Shown: one piece after another, positions 1-9,362 of the stretch | Position numbering within the stretch: position 1 is the stretch's first letter | Layout of the letters: each line of letters begins with the position of its first letter | Assembly (NCBI RefSeq): GCF_003309065.1 | Contig: NZ_POAF01000002.1 | Location: 186,001-250,000, forward strand | Direction: 5' to 3' | DNA length: 64,000 nt | Origin: Glutamicibacter soli | GTDB lineage: Bacteria > Actinomycetota > Actinomycetes > Actinomycetales > Micrococcaceae | Program-made: the position numbers and the translations under genes | The notes under the pieces: generated by a model | What the model saw: the letters and a program-made list of their open reading frames with translations, nothing else | Databases searched by the model: none | Told to the model about the DNA's origin: nothing

Positions 1-28
1 GAAGCAGCAGGAATGAACGCTTCTTCAT
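1..28 (-). CDS. 5' end of a secreted or lipoprotein gene (cut by window edge)
   Basis: An ATG on the minus strand at 28 opens a frame that runs off the window after nine codons (MKKRSFLLL). A GAGGA Shine-Dalgarno lies 9 nt upstream of it. The charged MKKR followed by leucines is the start of a signal peptide. The gene follows two lipoprotein genes in the same direction, so it may be a third member of that group. Too little is visible to name it. Confidence 0.45.
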
Positions 29-106
29 GATGTTTTGTCCTCACAGTTGGTGGTGATGGACACAACTCTATTTCACAACCAACTAGAAATAAAACATTTT
101 TACCGC

Positions 107-820
107 TTAGTTGAGCGTTTCTATCTCAGCGAAGGCCTTGTTAATCAATTCGACAGCTTCTGCGGACATCGTTGCCGGCTCGGCGAGCCCGGTCTGGAAA
201 GTGACGATGACGAAGTTGTTGCCCTTCAATGCCTGCACAACTACTGAACTCATTTTTTGTCCACCTCCGACGTCCATCTGGGTGGACATCGTCAGCGACT
301 GGTCGGCGTCGACCTTCAAGGGCAGGATCTGCCGATCGGCGCTCAGCTTTTCGCCGCTTTGTTCCACTGTCACTTTTTCGCAGCCGGAAATGTCATCCAG
401 CATAAGCGCATCGGAAATTTTCTTACGTGTCGCTTCATCCGTAATGGAGAAGACCTGGACCACCTTGCCCAGGCTTTCAGCCGTGACGCTTCCGGTGGCG
501 GAAACCGACGCGGTCAGGTCGGTGACGGTGTATTTTTCCATCTGCTTGGCGCATTTTTCCGGGGTGATTCCGGAGGTCGAGCCCATGCCCTTGGCCATTT
601 GAAGCTGCTGTTGCATGGTCTCGTTTCCGACGACCGTCAGCGAGGGATCCTCCCCCAACAGGGTCCTGACCACCGTTTCAACCTGCCCTGCATCCAGGTT
701 CCCGTCCTGCGACTGGGTCTGGGCCTGCTCTGGTTCCGGCTGCGTCTGGCCTGCGGATGAACAACCGGTCAAGGCAAGCGCTGCGGCCAGGGGAAGGAAC
801 CAGAGGAACCGATGTGACAT
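107..820 (-). CDS. Putative lipoprotein, first of a paralogous pair
   Basis: 237 residues. The N-terminus is a lipoprotein signal peptide with lipobox LTGC (Cys about residue 20), followed by a Gln/Glu/Pro-rich linker. The start is supported by an AAGGA 9 nt before the ATG. The mature domain has two cysteines (in PEKC and SGCEK) that could form a disulfide. It resembles the next gene upstream in length, in both cysteine positions and in the C-terminal end (..LIN..F.EIETLN versus ..VDKLIEQLN). The overall pattern recalls PknH-sensor-like extracellular domains of actinobacterial lipoproteins, but I cannot assign a family. Predicted location: outer face of the membrane. Function unknown. Confidence 0.8.
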   Translation of the reverse strand: MSHRFLWFLPLAAALALTGCSSAGQTQPEPEQAQTQSQDGNLDAGQVETVVRTLLGEDPSLTVVGNETMQQQLQMAKGMGSTSGITPEKCAKQMEKYTVTDLTASVSATGSVTAESLGKVVQVFSITDEATRKKISDALMLDDISGCEKVTVEQSGEKLSADRQILPLKVDADQSLTMSTQMDVGGGQKMSSVVVQALKGNNFVIVTFQTGLAEPATMSAEAVELINKAFAEIETLN

Positions 821-869
821 GAAGTATTTTCCTTATGTTTTGGTGTCGGGGACGGATTTCAGCTCTGCG

Positions 870-1556
870 TCAGTTCAGCTGCTCGATGAGCTTGTCTACG
901 GTTTCGGCAGCGGCTGCCAGATGTTCCGGCATCGTGGCCCCGTTGGTATCCTGCTGGACGCCAAGCAGGATATTCGCGGTGGCGGCGCGGACTACCAGCT
1001 GCTGGGAGGTCTTCTTGCCGTCGCTGCCGGTGACAACGTACCCCTCGGTGAGTTTCGCTGTGCTCTGGACCGATTGCTTGGCCAGATGGAAGGCGCGGGA
1101 TTCGCCATCGACCTTGACCGAGTAACGAGAGCAGTCCGCGCTGGCGGCCGCCTGCGCGTCCCACTGGGATTTGAGGGTTTCGGAATCAGGGTACACGGCG
1201 ACGGTGATCAGCCGGTCCCCCGCTTCGACGGCGCCCATCACTGAATTCTGCAGCTGCTCGGCGATGGGGGCGGCGAAGGTGATTCCGCATTTGCTGGGGT
1301 TCACCTCCACGTCTTCAAGCCATTGCTGCGCCTTGGGAATCATCGAGCGCAGCTGGGCGTCGGTGATCACCGTGGCCCCCGGCTGGTCGCCGGCGAACTG
1401 GTTGAGCGCCTCTTCCAGCTGCTGGGCGTTGCGTTCAATGGCAGGGCCCAGTGAATCATTGGTGTCCGACGGCGCCGGGGCGCTGCAGGAGGCCATCACG
1501 AGCGCGACGACGGCCAGGGATGCCGCCCGCAGAATTTGTGGTCGATGCGCCAGCAC
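870..1556 (-). CDS. Putative lipoprotein, second of a paralogous pair
   Basis: 228 residues from a GTG start. It has an N-terminal hydrophobic signal with lipobox VMASC. The mature part carries a cysteine in NPSKC and another in ADCSRY, at about the same places as the cysteines of the neighbouring lipoprotein 50 bp downstream, and both end in a hydrophobic-acidic helix finishing LN. They look like a tandem duplication that has diverged strongly. No catalytic motif is visible. It is probably co-transcribed with the downstream lipoprotein genes. Function unknown. Confidence 0.78.
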   Translation of the reverse strand: MLAHRPQILRAASLAVVALVMASCSAPAPSDTNDSLGPAIERNAQQLEEALNQFAGDQPGATVITDAQLRSMIPKAQQWLEDVEVNPSKCGITFAAPIAEQLQNSVMGAVEAGDRLITVAVYPDSETLKSQWDAQAAASADCSRYSVKVDGESRAFHLAKQSVQSTAKLTEGYVVTGSDGKKTSQQLVVRAATANILLGVQQDTNGATMPEHLAAAAETVDKLIEQLN

Positions 1557-1652
1557 TTCACTTCCCGTCGTTTACAGAGACTGCAATCGAGTCTATGGGA
1601 TGGACCGGGGCAAGTGCGGGATGCCGGATGCCGGCCCCGTTCCCGGTTCGGC

Positions 1653-2549
1653 CTAGAACAAGACCGTTGCGAAGGTTCCAACCTGGGTGAAACCGACCTT
1701 CAGGTAGGTGCGTACCGCCGCCTCGTTGAAGTCGTTGACGTACAGGCTGACGATCGGCGCTTGCTGAAGGGCGTAGTCAACAGTCGATGCCATATACCCA
1801 GCGGCCAGCGAGTGGCCCCGGTACATCGGGTTGATCCAGACGCCTTGGATCTGCGCGACCTGTTCGGTGACGGTTCCCAGGTCGGCCTTGAAAACGATGT
1901 GCCCCATCTCGTCCGTGTCAATCAGGGTGTGGCCCTGGCGGATGAGTTGGCGAACGCGGCCCCGGTAGAAGCTGCCGCCGTTTTCCAGCGGCGAATACCC
2001 GAGTTCCTCTTCGAACATGGCTGCGCTGGCAGGCAGGACCTTGTCGAACTCCGCGGGCTGGGCCACGCGCAGACGACGGCGCTGGATGCCTTCGGGGTTG
2101 GTTCGGATCTCCATCAGCGGCTGGTTGCGGCGCACGTCGAATATCGGCTGCGGCCCGTCCTGAAGCACCTCGTGCATGGCAAGCACGGTGGATGCCGGAC
2201 CGAAGATGGAGGCGAAGCGCTGGCGCGTGGCCAGCGCCATCAGCGCGTATTCGTGGGCGTGATCGTCCGGCATGGCGGTGGGCGCCATGTTGGCGCCCAC
2301 CCAGCATGCGGACAGCAGGCCTTCTTCACCGTCGACCCCCAGCACGTGGGCGAACCCGTCCGGCACTGCCGAGCGGTGCAATTCCACTTGGGACCTGGTG
2401 AAGATGTTGGCCACGGGGTCACGGTCGAGCAGCTCGATGAGGGCCGCAGTGTCCCTGCGGCCCAAGATGCGCGGTTGTCCCTCGTCGACTCGTCGGCCAG
2501 ATCTAGCTGACGGAGACCACTGGAGAACCCGCGGCAGGATTCTCGTCAT
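1653..2549 (-). CDS. GNAT N-acetyltransferase with DUF4081-type N-terminal domain
   Basis: The N-terminal part ([19 protein letters not shown]) matches the DUF4081 region of actinobacterial GNAT proteins. The C-terminal half is a GNAT fold, with the acetyl-CoA region around [16 protein letters not shown] and the terminal [10 protein letters not shown] strand. In Mycobacterium tuberculosis the same gene type (Rv2867c) follows gcpE/ispG, and it does so here. The start is uncertain. ATG at 2549 overlaps the 3' end of ispG by 47 bp behind a distant GAGG. TTG at 2465 would begin just before the conserved domain. The frame stays open further upstream to 2591. Substrate unknown. Confidence 0.85.
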   Translation of the reverse strand: MTRILPRVLQWSPSARSGRRVDEGQPRILGRRDTAALIELLDRDPVANIFTRSQVELHRSAVPDGFAHVLGVDGEEGLLSACWVGANMAPTAMPDDHAHEYALMALATRQRFASIFGPASTVLAMHEVLQDGPQPIFDVRRNQPLMEIRTNPEGIQRRRLRVAQPAEFDKVLPASAAMFEEELGYSPLENGGSFYRGRVRQLIRQGHTLIDTDEMGHIVFKADLGTVTEQVAQIQGVWINPMYRGHSLAAGYMASTVDYALQQAPIVSLYVNDFNEAAVRTYLKVGFTQVGTFATVLF

Positions 2550-3669
2550 CGCCCAAGTCCATTTCCTCGGCCAAGCGGTTGGCTTCTGCAATCAGGGTTT
2601 CCACGATCTGGTCCTCGGGCACGGTCTTGATGACCTCGCCCTTGACGAAGATCTGGCCCTTGCCGTTGCCGGAGGCTACGCCAAGGTCTGCATCGCGGGC
2701 TTCGCCCGGACCATTGACGACGCAGCCCATCACGGCCACGCGCAGCGGAACAGTCATGCCTTCAAGCCCGGCGGTCACTTCGTCGGCCAGGGTGTAGACG
2801 TCGACCTGGGCGCGGCCGCACGACGGGCAGGAAACGATTTCCAGCTTGCGCGGGCGCAGGTTCAGGGATTCGAGGATCTGGTTGCCGACCTTGACTTCCT
2901 CGACCGGCGGGGCCGAGAGCGAGACGCGGATGGTGTCGCCGATGCCCTTGGACAGCAGCGCACCGAAAGCCGTCGCGGACTTGATGGTGCCCTGGAAGGC
3001 TGGTCCGGCCTCGGTGACGCCCAGGTGCAGCGGCCAGTCGCCGCTTTCTGCCAGCAGTTCGTAGGCGCGGACCATGACCACCGGGTCGTTGTGCTTGACC
3101 GAGATCTTGAAGTCGTGGAATCCATGCTCCTCGAACAGCGAGGCTTCCCAGATGGCGGATTCGACCAGTGCCTCCGGGGTTGCCTTGCCGTACTTGGCCA
3201 GCAGGCGGCGATCCAGCGAGCCGGCGTTGACGCCGATGCGGATCGAGGTGCCGTGGTCCTTGGCGGCCTGGGCGATCTCCTTGACCTGGTCGTCGAACTG
3301 TCGGATGTTGCCCGGGTTCACGCGCACGGCGCCGCACCCGGCCTCGATGGCCGCGTAGACGTACTTTGGCTGGAAGTGGATGTCGGCGATCACCGGGATC
3401 TGCGACTTCATCGTAATGATCTTCAGCGCTTCGGCGTCCTTGTCCGTCGGGCAGGCGACACGCACGATATCGCAGCCCGAAGCGGTCAGCTCTGCAATCT
3501 GCTGCAAGGTGGCGTTGATGTCGTGGGTCTTGGTGGTGGTCATCGACTGAACCGAAATCGGCGAGTCAGACCCCACGCCAACCGACCCGACTTGAATCTG
3601 GCGGGTCTTACGACGTGGAGCGAGAACCGGCGGTGGGGCTGCCGGCATGCCTAGGCTGACCGAAGTCAA
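2503..3669 (-). CDS. ispG: 4-hydroxy-3-methylbut-2-en-1-yl diphosphate synthase (IspG/GcpE)
   Basis: Converts methylerythritol cyclodiphosphate to HMBPP, the penultimate step of the MEP isoprenoid pathway, using a [4Fe-4S] cluster. The usual bacterial landmarks are present: [14 protein letters not shown] near the N-terminus, RVNPGNI, the SCPSCGR CxxC and [11 protein letters not shown], whose cysteines bind the cluster. I chose the TTG at 3669 because a GGAGG sits 6 nt before it and because it gives 388 residues, close to the length and N-terminus I recall for the mycobacterial protein (..SLGMP..P.LAPRR). The in-frame ATG at 3732 would add 21 residues with no counterpart. With dxr in the same window, two MEP steps lie within 5 kb. 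Confidence 0.97.
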   Translation of the reverse strand: MTSVSLGMPAAPPPVLAPRRKTRQIQVGSVGVGSDSPISVQSMTTTKTHDINATLQQIAELTASGCDIVRVACPTDKDAEALKIITMKSQIPVIADIHFQPKYVYAAIEAGCGAVRVNPGNIRQFDDQVKEIAQAAKDHGTSIRIGVNAGSLDRRLLAKYGKATPEALVESAIWEASLFEEHGFHDFKISVKHNDPVVMVRAYELLAESGDWPLHLGVTEAGPAFQGTIKSATAFGALLSKGIGDTIRVSLSAPPVEEVKVGNQILESLNLRPRKLEIVSCPSCGRAQVDVYTLADEVTAGLEGMTVPLRVAVMGCVVNGPGEARDADLGVASGNGKGQIFVKGEVIKTVPEDQIVETLIAEANRLAEEMDLGDDENPAAGSPVVSVS

Positions 3670-3748
3670 TGGATGCCTCCGAATGGATTGTGGGTAATAC
3701 TCTCTACCCAAGTATGTCACCGACTCGTTCAAAGCGGTGGTCTATGCG

Positions 3749-3779
3749 AGAAAGGCCACGGAAGAACCGTGGCCTTTCT
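3749..3779 (-). terminator. Terminator downstream of the FMN reductase gene
   Basis: A perfect 13-bp stem (AGAAAGGCCACGG / CCGTGGCCTTTCT) closes a 5-nt loop, with T-rich ends on both strands. It lies between the FMN reductase stop (3822) and the ispG start (3669), so ispG probably has its own promoter after it. Confidence 0.8.
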
Positions 3780-3821
3780 ACTTGTTTGCCGCGCGGGAAT
3801 CCGCTGCGGCGGGGCAGAAAC

Positions 3822-4376
3822 CTAGTTGGCTTCGGCGACGGCCTTGACGCTGTTCAGCACGCCGGCGACCTGCTCGACGACCTCGGCGTCGTCCTTCGGG
3901 TTCAGCTCGGCGAAGCGGACCACCGAGTTCGGGATGGCCATCTTGACGTCTTCCAAGACCTTGGCTCCGGCGATGCCCAGGGCCTTGCGAGCTTCGTCCT
4001 GTGCCCACACGCCGCCGTACTGCCCAAAGGCGGTGCCCACGACCACTGATGGCATGTCCTTGACGGCGCCGGCGCCGAACGGACGGGACAGCCAGTCGAT
4101 GGCGTTCTTCAGGACGGCCGGCATGGTGCCGTTGTACTCGGGGGTGACCAGCATCAGCGCGTCGGCTGCGGTGGCTGCATCGCGCAGTGCCTGCGCCGCG
4201 GCGGGGACGCTGCCTGCCACGTCCTTGTCCTCGTTGTAGAAGGGGATGTTCTCCAGTCCTGCGAACAGTTCGACCTCGACGCCTTCCGGGGCGTTGACGA
4301 CAGTGGCTTCGGCCAACTGCTGATTGGTCGAGCCGCTGCGCAGGGAACCTACGAGAGTGAGGACTTTGGTTGCCAT
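3822..4376 (-). CDS. NAD(P)H-dependent FMN reductase-family protein
   Basis: 184 residues with a flavodoxin-like fold. An N-terminal VLTLVGSLRSGSTNQQL phosphate-binding loop, then PEYNGTMPAVLKNAIDWLSRP, mark the NADPH-dependent FMN reductase / chromate-quinone reductase (ChrR/YieF) family. These cytosolic flavoproteins reduce FMN, quinones or nitro and azo compounds. The ATG at 4376 is preferred over a TTG two codons earlier because AGGAG lies 7 nt before the ATG and only about 1 nt before the TTG. The gene stands alone behind its own terminator and interrupts the ispG-rseP synteny. The physiological substrate cannot be deduced. Confidence 0.9.
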   Translation of the reverse strand: MATKVLTLVGSLRSGSTNQQLAEATVVNAPEGVEVELFAGLENIPFYNEDKDVAGSVPAAAQALRDAATAADALMLVTPEYNGTMPAVLKNAIDWLSRPFGAGAVKDMPSVVVGTAFGQYGGVWAQDEARKALGIAGAKVLEDVKMAIPNSVVRFAELNPKDDAEVVEQVAGVLNSVKAVAEAN

Positions 4377-4500
4377 GGGCAATACTCCTAAAGAAGGGGA
4401 AAGTTAGAAAGCTGACGCTTCATCTACATTCAACCCGCAGGCAACCCGGATCCATTCCCCGATTTCCGGTGATCTGGCTCACTGGCGGAGGATGCCGCAT

Positions 4501-4923
4501 CTAGTCCATGGGCGGGCGGCGGCGCAGCTGCTTGGTCGCTGAGCGATTCGACTTGGTCTCCAGCCGGCGGCGCTGGGAACCCCTGGTGGGTTTGGTGGCC
4601 CGGCGCTGCGGCGGGTCGGGCCGCAACGCGGCGGCCACCAGCTCGGCCAGCTTCTGCTGGGCATTCTGCCGGTTGCGCCACTGCGAACGTTCCTGGGCCG
4701 AGGCGACCACGAGCATCCCGCCGGTCAGCCGGGAGGACAGCTTGTCCAGCAGCCGCTGCCGCTGCCAGGGCGAGAGCGCCCTGGACCCGGCGATGGACCA
4801 CGACAGTTCCACCCGGCTGTCCGAGGTATTCACGTGCTGGCCGCCGGGCCCGGAAGAGCGGCTGAAGTGCCAGGACAGCTCGGCGGCCGGGATCACCAGC
4901 GAACGGGAAATGTGCAGGTCCAT
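4501..4923 (-). CDS. arfB: Ribosome rescue hydrolase ArfB (YaeJ-type)
   Basis: 140 residues. The N-terminal domain holds the release-factor catalytic loop SSGPGGQHVNTSDSRVEL, with the GGQ at about residues 27-29. The C-terminal tail is strongly basic (RRATKPTRGSQRRRLETK..), as in ArfB/ICT1 proteins, where the tail enters the empty mRNA channel of a stalled ribosome and the GGQ domain hydrolyses the peptidyl-tRNA. The codon-recognition domains of RF1/RF2 are absent, and the length fits the family. It is a backup or partner to trans-translation. Confidence 0.95.
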   Translation of the reverse strand: MDLHISRSLVIPAAELSWHFSRSSGPGGQHVNTSDSRVELSWSIAGSRALSPWQRQRLLDKLSSRLTGGMLVVASAQERSQWRNRQNAQQKLAELVAAALRPDPPQRRATKPTRGSQRRRLETKSNRSATKQLRRRPPMD

Positions 4924-5023
4924 CTCCCCAGTCTCCCACGGGCAAACGCAGGCCGGCGCCCGCTGCGCAAGCTGCGCAGTGCAGGCGCCGGGCAGGCGCC
5001 GGGCGGGCGTGGAATGGCGGCTT

Positions 5024-5323
5024 CTAGGAAGCGAAGTCCTTGAGCAGGCCGGTCACCGGGTTCCACTCGGTGATGATGCGCTGCGCCAGGGCACCGGTGG
5101 TGCTGAACGGGTCCTGCTCCAGCACCTCGACGAGCGCTGCCTCAGACTGCGCGGCCAGGATCAGCAAGGCGCCGTCGTTGACCGGCGTCGGGCCTGAAGC
5201 CAGCAGCTGCACCGGTCCGTCGCCCACAAAACCTCCGAGGAACTCCCGGTGGGCCGGGCGGTGCTCGTTGCGCAGCTGCGCGGAGTTCTCGGCGTATACG
5301 TATTCAACAGCAAAAACAGTCAT
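5024..5323 (-). CDS. YCII-related domain protein
   Basis: 99 residues that begin MTVFAVEYVYAENSAQLRNEHRPAHREFL and continue with a GPVQLLASGPTPVNDGALLIL core. This is the ferredoxin-like alpha-beta pattern of YciI/YCII proteins, with the conserved RPAH.EFL histidine region and the DPF motif near the C-terminus. These small cytosolic proteins are structurally related to muconolactone isomerase-type enzymes; most have no known reaction. It lies just after rseP in the same direction and may be read through from it. Confidence 0.85.
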   Translation of the reverse strand: MTVFAVEYVYAENSAQLRNEHRPAHREFLGGFVGDGPVQLLASGPTPVNDGALLILAAQSEAALVEVLEQDPFSTTGALAQRIITEWNPVTGLLKDFAS

Positions 5324-5346
5324 GGGTTCAGCTTAAATCCTTGCGC

Positions 5347-6702
5347 CTAGAACAACTGAATCGGCTTGAAGATGTCCGCGTATATTAAGAGGCCGCCCAT
5401 CGCCAGCATGGCCACGACCACCACATAGGTCAGCGGCAGCATCTTGATGGTGTCCACCGGCTTGACGTTCTTGATGTTGAAGATTCGGGCGACGGTGCGC
5501 TTCAGTCCGTCGTAGAGCGCGCCGACCACGTGGCCGCCGTCCAGCGGCAGCAGCGGGATCAGGTTGAATGCGAACAGCGCGAGGTTCAGCCCGCCGGCCA
5601 GCGAGAGCAGCGTGGCGAACTTGTCCCCCACGGAGATCGAGTCTTCCGCGCTGATTTCCCCGGCAATCCGCCCGACCCCCACGATGGACACCGGGCCGTT
5701 CGGGTCCCGCTCCTCGCTGCCGAAGGCCGCCCGAGCGACATCGCCCATGCGCTGCGGCAGGTGCAGGATCACGTTGCCGATGTTGGCCAGCTGGGTGCCC
5801 ACCACGCCGGGCACCTCGCGCAGCGGCTGGGGCAGGTTCTCCACGGTGGAGCTCATGCCCACGAAGCCGACCTTGGCCATTTCGTATTCGCCGTCCGCGC
5901 CCTTCACCGGGTAGCCGTTGGCGTCGGTGACGGGGCGGTCGGTCAGGTAGGGGGTCATCGTGGTGCTGCGGCTGGTGCCGTCGCGGGTGTACTCCAGGGA
6001 CACCGGCTGGCCCGGGTTCTCGCGGATGACGTCGGTGAGCTTGTTCCACTCCCCCTGCGCCACGGCGATGCCGTTCACCGAGGTGATGGTGTCGCCGGGC
6101 AGCAGCCCCGCCTCGTAGGCGGGAGCGGCCGGGTCCGAGGCCGAGCATTCGGTCTGGTCGGCGTTCTCCGCGGTGGCGATGCACTTGTAGACCTCGGAAA
6201 CCGTGGTCGTGGTGGTGGCGATGCCGAAGCTGGTGAGCACGATGCCGATCAGCACGAAGCCGATCACCAGGTTCATGAACGGTCCGCCGAGCATGATGAT
6301 GATCCGCTTGTAGGTGGGCAGCTGGTAGAACATCCGGCCTTCGTCTTCGGGCTTGACGTTCTCGTTGGCCTGCGAGCGCGCGTCATCGACCATCTGGCCG
6401 AACACGCGTTGGAACAGGTTCGGTTTCTTCCGCGGCGTCCCCGCCTCGCCTTCGGCGGCCGGGCGCGGCGGGTACATGCCGACCATGGAGATGTAGCCGC
6501 CCAGCGGCAGCATCTTGATGCCGTACTGGGTTTCCCCGCGCTTGAAGGAGAACAGGGTCTTGCCGAAGCCGATCATGTACTGCGGCACCCGCAGCCCGAA
6601 CAGCTTGGCCGGCACCAGGTGCCCGACCTCGTGCAACGCAATGGAGACCCCGATGGCCAGCACCATGAAGACCACTCCGAGGATGAACAGCACGGTGCTC
6701 AT
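5347..6702 (-). CDS. rseP: Site-2 intramembrane zinc metalloprotease (RseP/Rip1 family)
   Basis: 451 residues. The first transmembrane helix carries HEVGH (residues 24-28), the zinc-binding HExxH. A PDZ domain lies mid-protein ([16 protein letters not shown]). The second catalytic motif [12 protein letters not shown] supplies the third zinc ligand (Asp), and a last hydrophobic helix closes the protein. The family cleaves anti-sigma factors and other membrane proteins within the membrane; the M. tuberculosis homologue Rip1 lies between dxr and gcpE as here. The ATG overlaps the dxr stop by 4 bp (ATGA), showing translational coupling and fixing the start. Confidence 0.96.
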   Translation of the reverse strand: MSTVLFILGVVFMVLAIGVSIALHEVGHLVPAKLFGLRVPQYMIGFGKTLFSFKRGETQYGIKMLPLGGYISMVGMYPPRPAAEGEAGTPRKKPNLFQRVFGQMVDDARSQANENVKPEDEGRMFYQLPTYKRIIIMLGGPFMNLVIGFVLIGIVLTSFGIATTTTTVSEVYKCIATAENADQTECSASDPAAPAYEAGLLPGDTITSVNGIAVAQGEWNKLTDVIRENPGQPVSLEYTRDGTSRSTTMTPYLTDRPVTDANGYPVKGADGEYEMAKVGFVGMSSTVENLPQPLREVPGVVGTQLANIGNVILHLPQRMGDVARAAFGSEERDPNGPVSIVGVGRIAGEISAEDSISVGDKFATLLSLAGGLNLALFAFNLIPLLPLDGGHVVGALYDGLKRTVARIFNIKNVKPVDTIKMLPLTYVVVVAMLAMGGLLIYADIFKPIQLF

Positions 6703-7913
6703 GCGCCGGCCCCCAGGATCTTCGATGCGCGGGCGCGAGCCCACTTGTCGGTCTCGAGCACCACTTCCACGCTGGGCTCCGCGTTGACCGGGGTGTAGTC
6801 ATCCAGCGCGCGCTCGATGGTCTCCACGATGTCGGTGAAGCGGATCTTCCCGTCGTGGAATGCATCCACCGCGACCTCGTTCGCGGCGTTGTACACGGCC
6901 ATGTGGGTTCCGGAGGCCGCGGCGGCCTGCTTGGCGAGCTTCACCGCGGTGAACACCGACTCGTCCAGCGGGTCGAAGGTCCAGCTGGAGGCGGTGGAGA
7001 AGTCGCAGGCCGTGGCGGCGCCGGCCACGCGGTGCGGCCAGTTGATGCCCAGCGCGATGGGAAGGCGCATATCCGGGGGCGAGGCCTGGGCGATGACCGA
7101 TCCGTCGATGAACTCGACCATGGAGTGGATGATCGACTGGCGGTGCACCACCGGCTCGATCCGGTCCAGCGGCACGTCGAAGAGCAGGTGCGCTTCGATG
7201 ACTTCCAGTGCCTTGTTGACCATGGTGGCTGAGTTGGTGGTCACCACGCGGCCCATGTCCCAGGTCGGGTGGGCCATGGCCTGCTGCGGGGTGACATCGC
7301 GAAGCTGGTCGTAGCTATAGCCGAAGAACGGCCCGCCGGAAGCGGTGACGATGAGCTTGGCCACCTCGTCAGGGGTGCCCGAGCGCAGCGCCTGGGCCAG
7401 GGCCGAGTGCTCGGAGTCGACCGGGGCGATCTGCCCCGGTGCGGCGAACTGCTTGACCACCTGGCCTCCGATGATCAATGATTCCTTGTTGGCCAGCGCC
7501 AGCAGGTGCCCTGCCTTCAGCGCGGCGATGGTCGGCTCCAGGCCGATAGCGCCGGTGATGCCGTTGAGCACCACGTCGGCGTCCGCGAACCCGGCGACCT
7601 CGGTGGCGGCCCGCGGGCCGGCGAACAGCTCGGGCGCGTAGCCGTGCACCGAGGCCTCCTGCGCGGCCGCGGCGATCGCGTCGGCGAGCTCCTGCGTGGA
7701 ATCCACGGCGCTGCCCACCACGGCAGGGCGGAACTTCACCGCCTGGCGCGCCAGCAGCTCCAGGTTGTAGCCGCCGCTGAGCGCGGCGACGCTGAACTGC
7801 TCCGGCGCGTTGTCGATGACATCCAGCCCCTGGGTGCCGATGGACCCGGTGGAACCGATCAACGTGACGCGGCGCGGCCGCCCTGGTTCGGGAGAAAAAT
7901 CTTTGGTGCTCAC
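6699..7913 (-). CDS. dxr: 1-deoxy-D-xylulose 5-phosphate reductoisomerase
   Basis: First committed enzyme of the MEP pathway: it rearranges and reduces DXP to 2-C-methyl-D-erythritol 4-phosphate with NADPH and a divalent metal. 404 residues from a GTG start. The NADPH loop GSTGSIG is at residues 20-26, the NKESLIIGG motif follows, the metal- and substrate-binding SEHSAL comes next, and [10 protein letters not shown] with PPDMRLPI form the flexible catalytic loop region. It heads a coupled pair with the site-2 protease gene. Confidence 0.97.
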   Translation of the reverse strand: MSTKDFSPEPGRPRRVTLIGSTGSIGTQGLDVIDNAPEQFSVAALSGGYNLELLARQAVKFRPAVVGSAVDSTQELADAIAAAAQEASVHGYAPELFAGPRAATEVAGFADADVVLNGITGAIGLEPTIAALKAGHLLALANKESLIIGGQVVKQFAAPGQIAPVDSEHSALAQALRSGTPDEVAKLIVTASGGPFFGYSYDQLRDVTPQQAMAHPTWDMGRVVTTNSATMVNKALEVIEAHLLFDVPLDRIEPVVHRQSIIHSMVEFIDGSVIAQASPPDMRLPIALGINWPHRVAGAATACDFSTASSWTFDPLDESVFTAVKLAKQAAAASGTHMAVYNAANEVAVDAFHDGKIRFTDIVETIERALDDYTPVNAEPSVEVVLETDKWARARASKILGAGA

Positions 7914-7973
7914 CCATCCATTATGGTTCTTCTAACTGTGAGGTCCCAAAGAGCGCCGCCTCCGCGCCGGCGC

Positions 7974-9128
7974 TCACAGCCCCAGGCTGCGGGCAATCAG
8001 CAGCTGCTGCACCTGGGTGGTTCCCTCCCCGATTTCAAGGATCTTGGAGTCCCGGTAGTGCCTGGCCACCAGGGATTCGTTCATGAAACCGTAGCCGCCG
8101 AAAATCTGAGTGGCGTCCCGGGCGTTGTCCATGGCCGCCTCGCTGCCCACCAGCTTGGCGTGCGCGGCCTCCACCTTGAAGTCCTTGCCCGCCAGCATCT
8201 TCGCCGCCGCCGCGTAGTAGGCCAGGCGCGCCAGATGCACGCGGGTGGCCATGCGGGCCAGCATGAACGAGATTCCCTGGTTCTTGCCGATCGGGGTGCC
8301 GAAGGTCGTGCGGGTCTTGGCATATGCCACCGCCTCGTCCAGGCATCCCTGGGCTGCGCCCGTGGCCAGGGCGGCGATGGCGATGCGCCCCTCGTCGAGG
8401 ATCTCCAGGAAGTAGGAATAGCCGCGCCCCTGCTCGCCGAGCAGGTTCTCCTGCGGCACCCGGGCGCCGTCGAAGTGCAGCGCATGGGTGTCGCTGGCCC
8501 TCCAGCCGACCTTGTCATAGGCGGGAGCGACGGTGAACCCCTGGGTGCCCGAGGGGACGATAATAGCCGAGATCTGCTTCTCTCCGGTGGATTCGTCCAT
8601 GCCGGTCACCGCGGTGACCGTGACCAGGGAGGTGATATCCGTACCGGAGTTCGTGATGAATTCCTTGCCCCCGTCGATCACCCATTCGCCGCCCTCGAGC
8701 CGGGCGCGGGTCAGCGCTGCCGAGGCATCGGATCCCGCCCCGGGCTCGGTCAGCCCGAAGCCGGCCAGCTTTTCCCCGGCCGCCAGTTCCGGAAGCCAGG
8801 TCAGCTTCTGCTCCTGGCTGCCGAAGCGGTACAGCGGCATGGCGCCCAGCGACACCCCGGCTTCCAGGGTGATGGCCACCGACTGGTCCACCTTGCCCAG
8901 TTCCTCCAGCGCGAGGGCCAGGTGGAAGTAGTCGCCGCCCGAGCCGCCGTATTCCTCGGAAATCGGAAGCCCGAACAAGCCCAGTTCACCCATCTGCTTC
9001 ACGATGTCATAGGGGAAGGTCTTGTTGGCGTCGTTGGCCGCGCTCTGCGGGGCCACGACCTGTTGGGCGAAGTCGCGAACGAGGTTTACCAGGTCCTGGT
9101 ATTGCTCATCGAGTTCCAGATCAAGCAT
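7974..9128 (-). CDS. Acyl-CoA dehydrogenase
   Basis: 384 residues; an FAD-dependent enzyme that oxidises acyl-CoA to 2-enoyl-CoA and passes electrons to ETF. Visible are the FAD/substrate segments GFGLTEPGAGSDAS and GGKEFITNSG, GGYGFMNE near the C-terminus, and the catalytic Glu in LEIGEGTTQ. The start at 9128 has GGAGA just upstream; the frame stays open 58 codons earlier, but those codons do not match the family. Sequences of this type include short/branched-chain and isovaleryl/isobutyryl-CoA dehydrogenases, and the bkd operon elsewhere in the window makes a branched-chain substrate plausible. It is divergent from a TetR gene, probably its regulator. Confidence 0.93.
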   Translation of the reverse strand: MLDLELDEQYQDLVNLVRDFAQQVVAPQSAANDANKTFPYDIVKQMGELGLFGLPISEEYGGSGGDYFHLALALEELGKVDQSVAITLEAGVSLGAMPLYRFGSQEQKLTWLPELAAGEKLAGFGLTEPGAGSDASAALTRARLEGGEWVIDGGKEFITNSGTDITSLVTVTAVTGMDESTGEKQISAIIVPSGTQGFTVAPAYDKVGWRASDTHALHFDGARVPQENLLGEQGRGYSYFLEILDEGRIAIAALATGAAQGCLDEAVAYAKTRTTFGTPIGKNQGISFMLARMATRVHLARLAYYAAAAKMLAGKDFKVEAAHAKLVGSEAAMDNARDATQIFGGYGFMNESLVARHYRDSKILEIGEGTTQVQQLLIARSLGL

Positions 9129-9245
9129 GAGGCTCTCTCTCCATCGGGGTTCCCCATCCAGCTGCGCGGTGTGCCGGCACTGGATGACGGGTCGTGTCGC
9201 CCTGAGGCCAGCATTACTTGGCCGCTCACACCCAAGGCGCGTATG

Positions 9246-9261
9246 GTTAATATTCGTTAAC
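9246..9261. promoter_or_regulatory. Inverted repeat, possible operator, acyl-CoA dehydrogenase/TetR intergenic region
   Basis: Arms GTTAA and TTAAC are separated by 6 bp (gttaatattcgttaac). It lies about 117 bp before the dehydrogenase start, in the shared control region of the two divergent genes. The arms are short, so chance is possible. Confidence 0.35.
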
Positions 9262-9296
9262 TGATCGCCGATATTTTTTAGTATCAGCCACATTTT

Positions 9297-9310
9297 TGAC
9301 ACTAGTGGCA
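9297..9310. promoter_or_regulatory. Near-perfect palindrome, likely TetR operator
   Basis: TGACACTAGTGGCA is a 14-bp palindrome with one mismatched pair around the core CACTAGTG. It sits 53 bp before the TetR start and between the two divergent genes, the expected place for an autoregulatory TetR operator. Confidence 0.5.
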
Positions 9311-9362
9311 GGCATCACAGTTGTCCATAGTCGGGGTCGGCATTCGCAAGGAGATGATGCCT

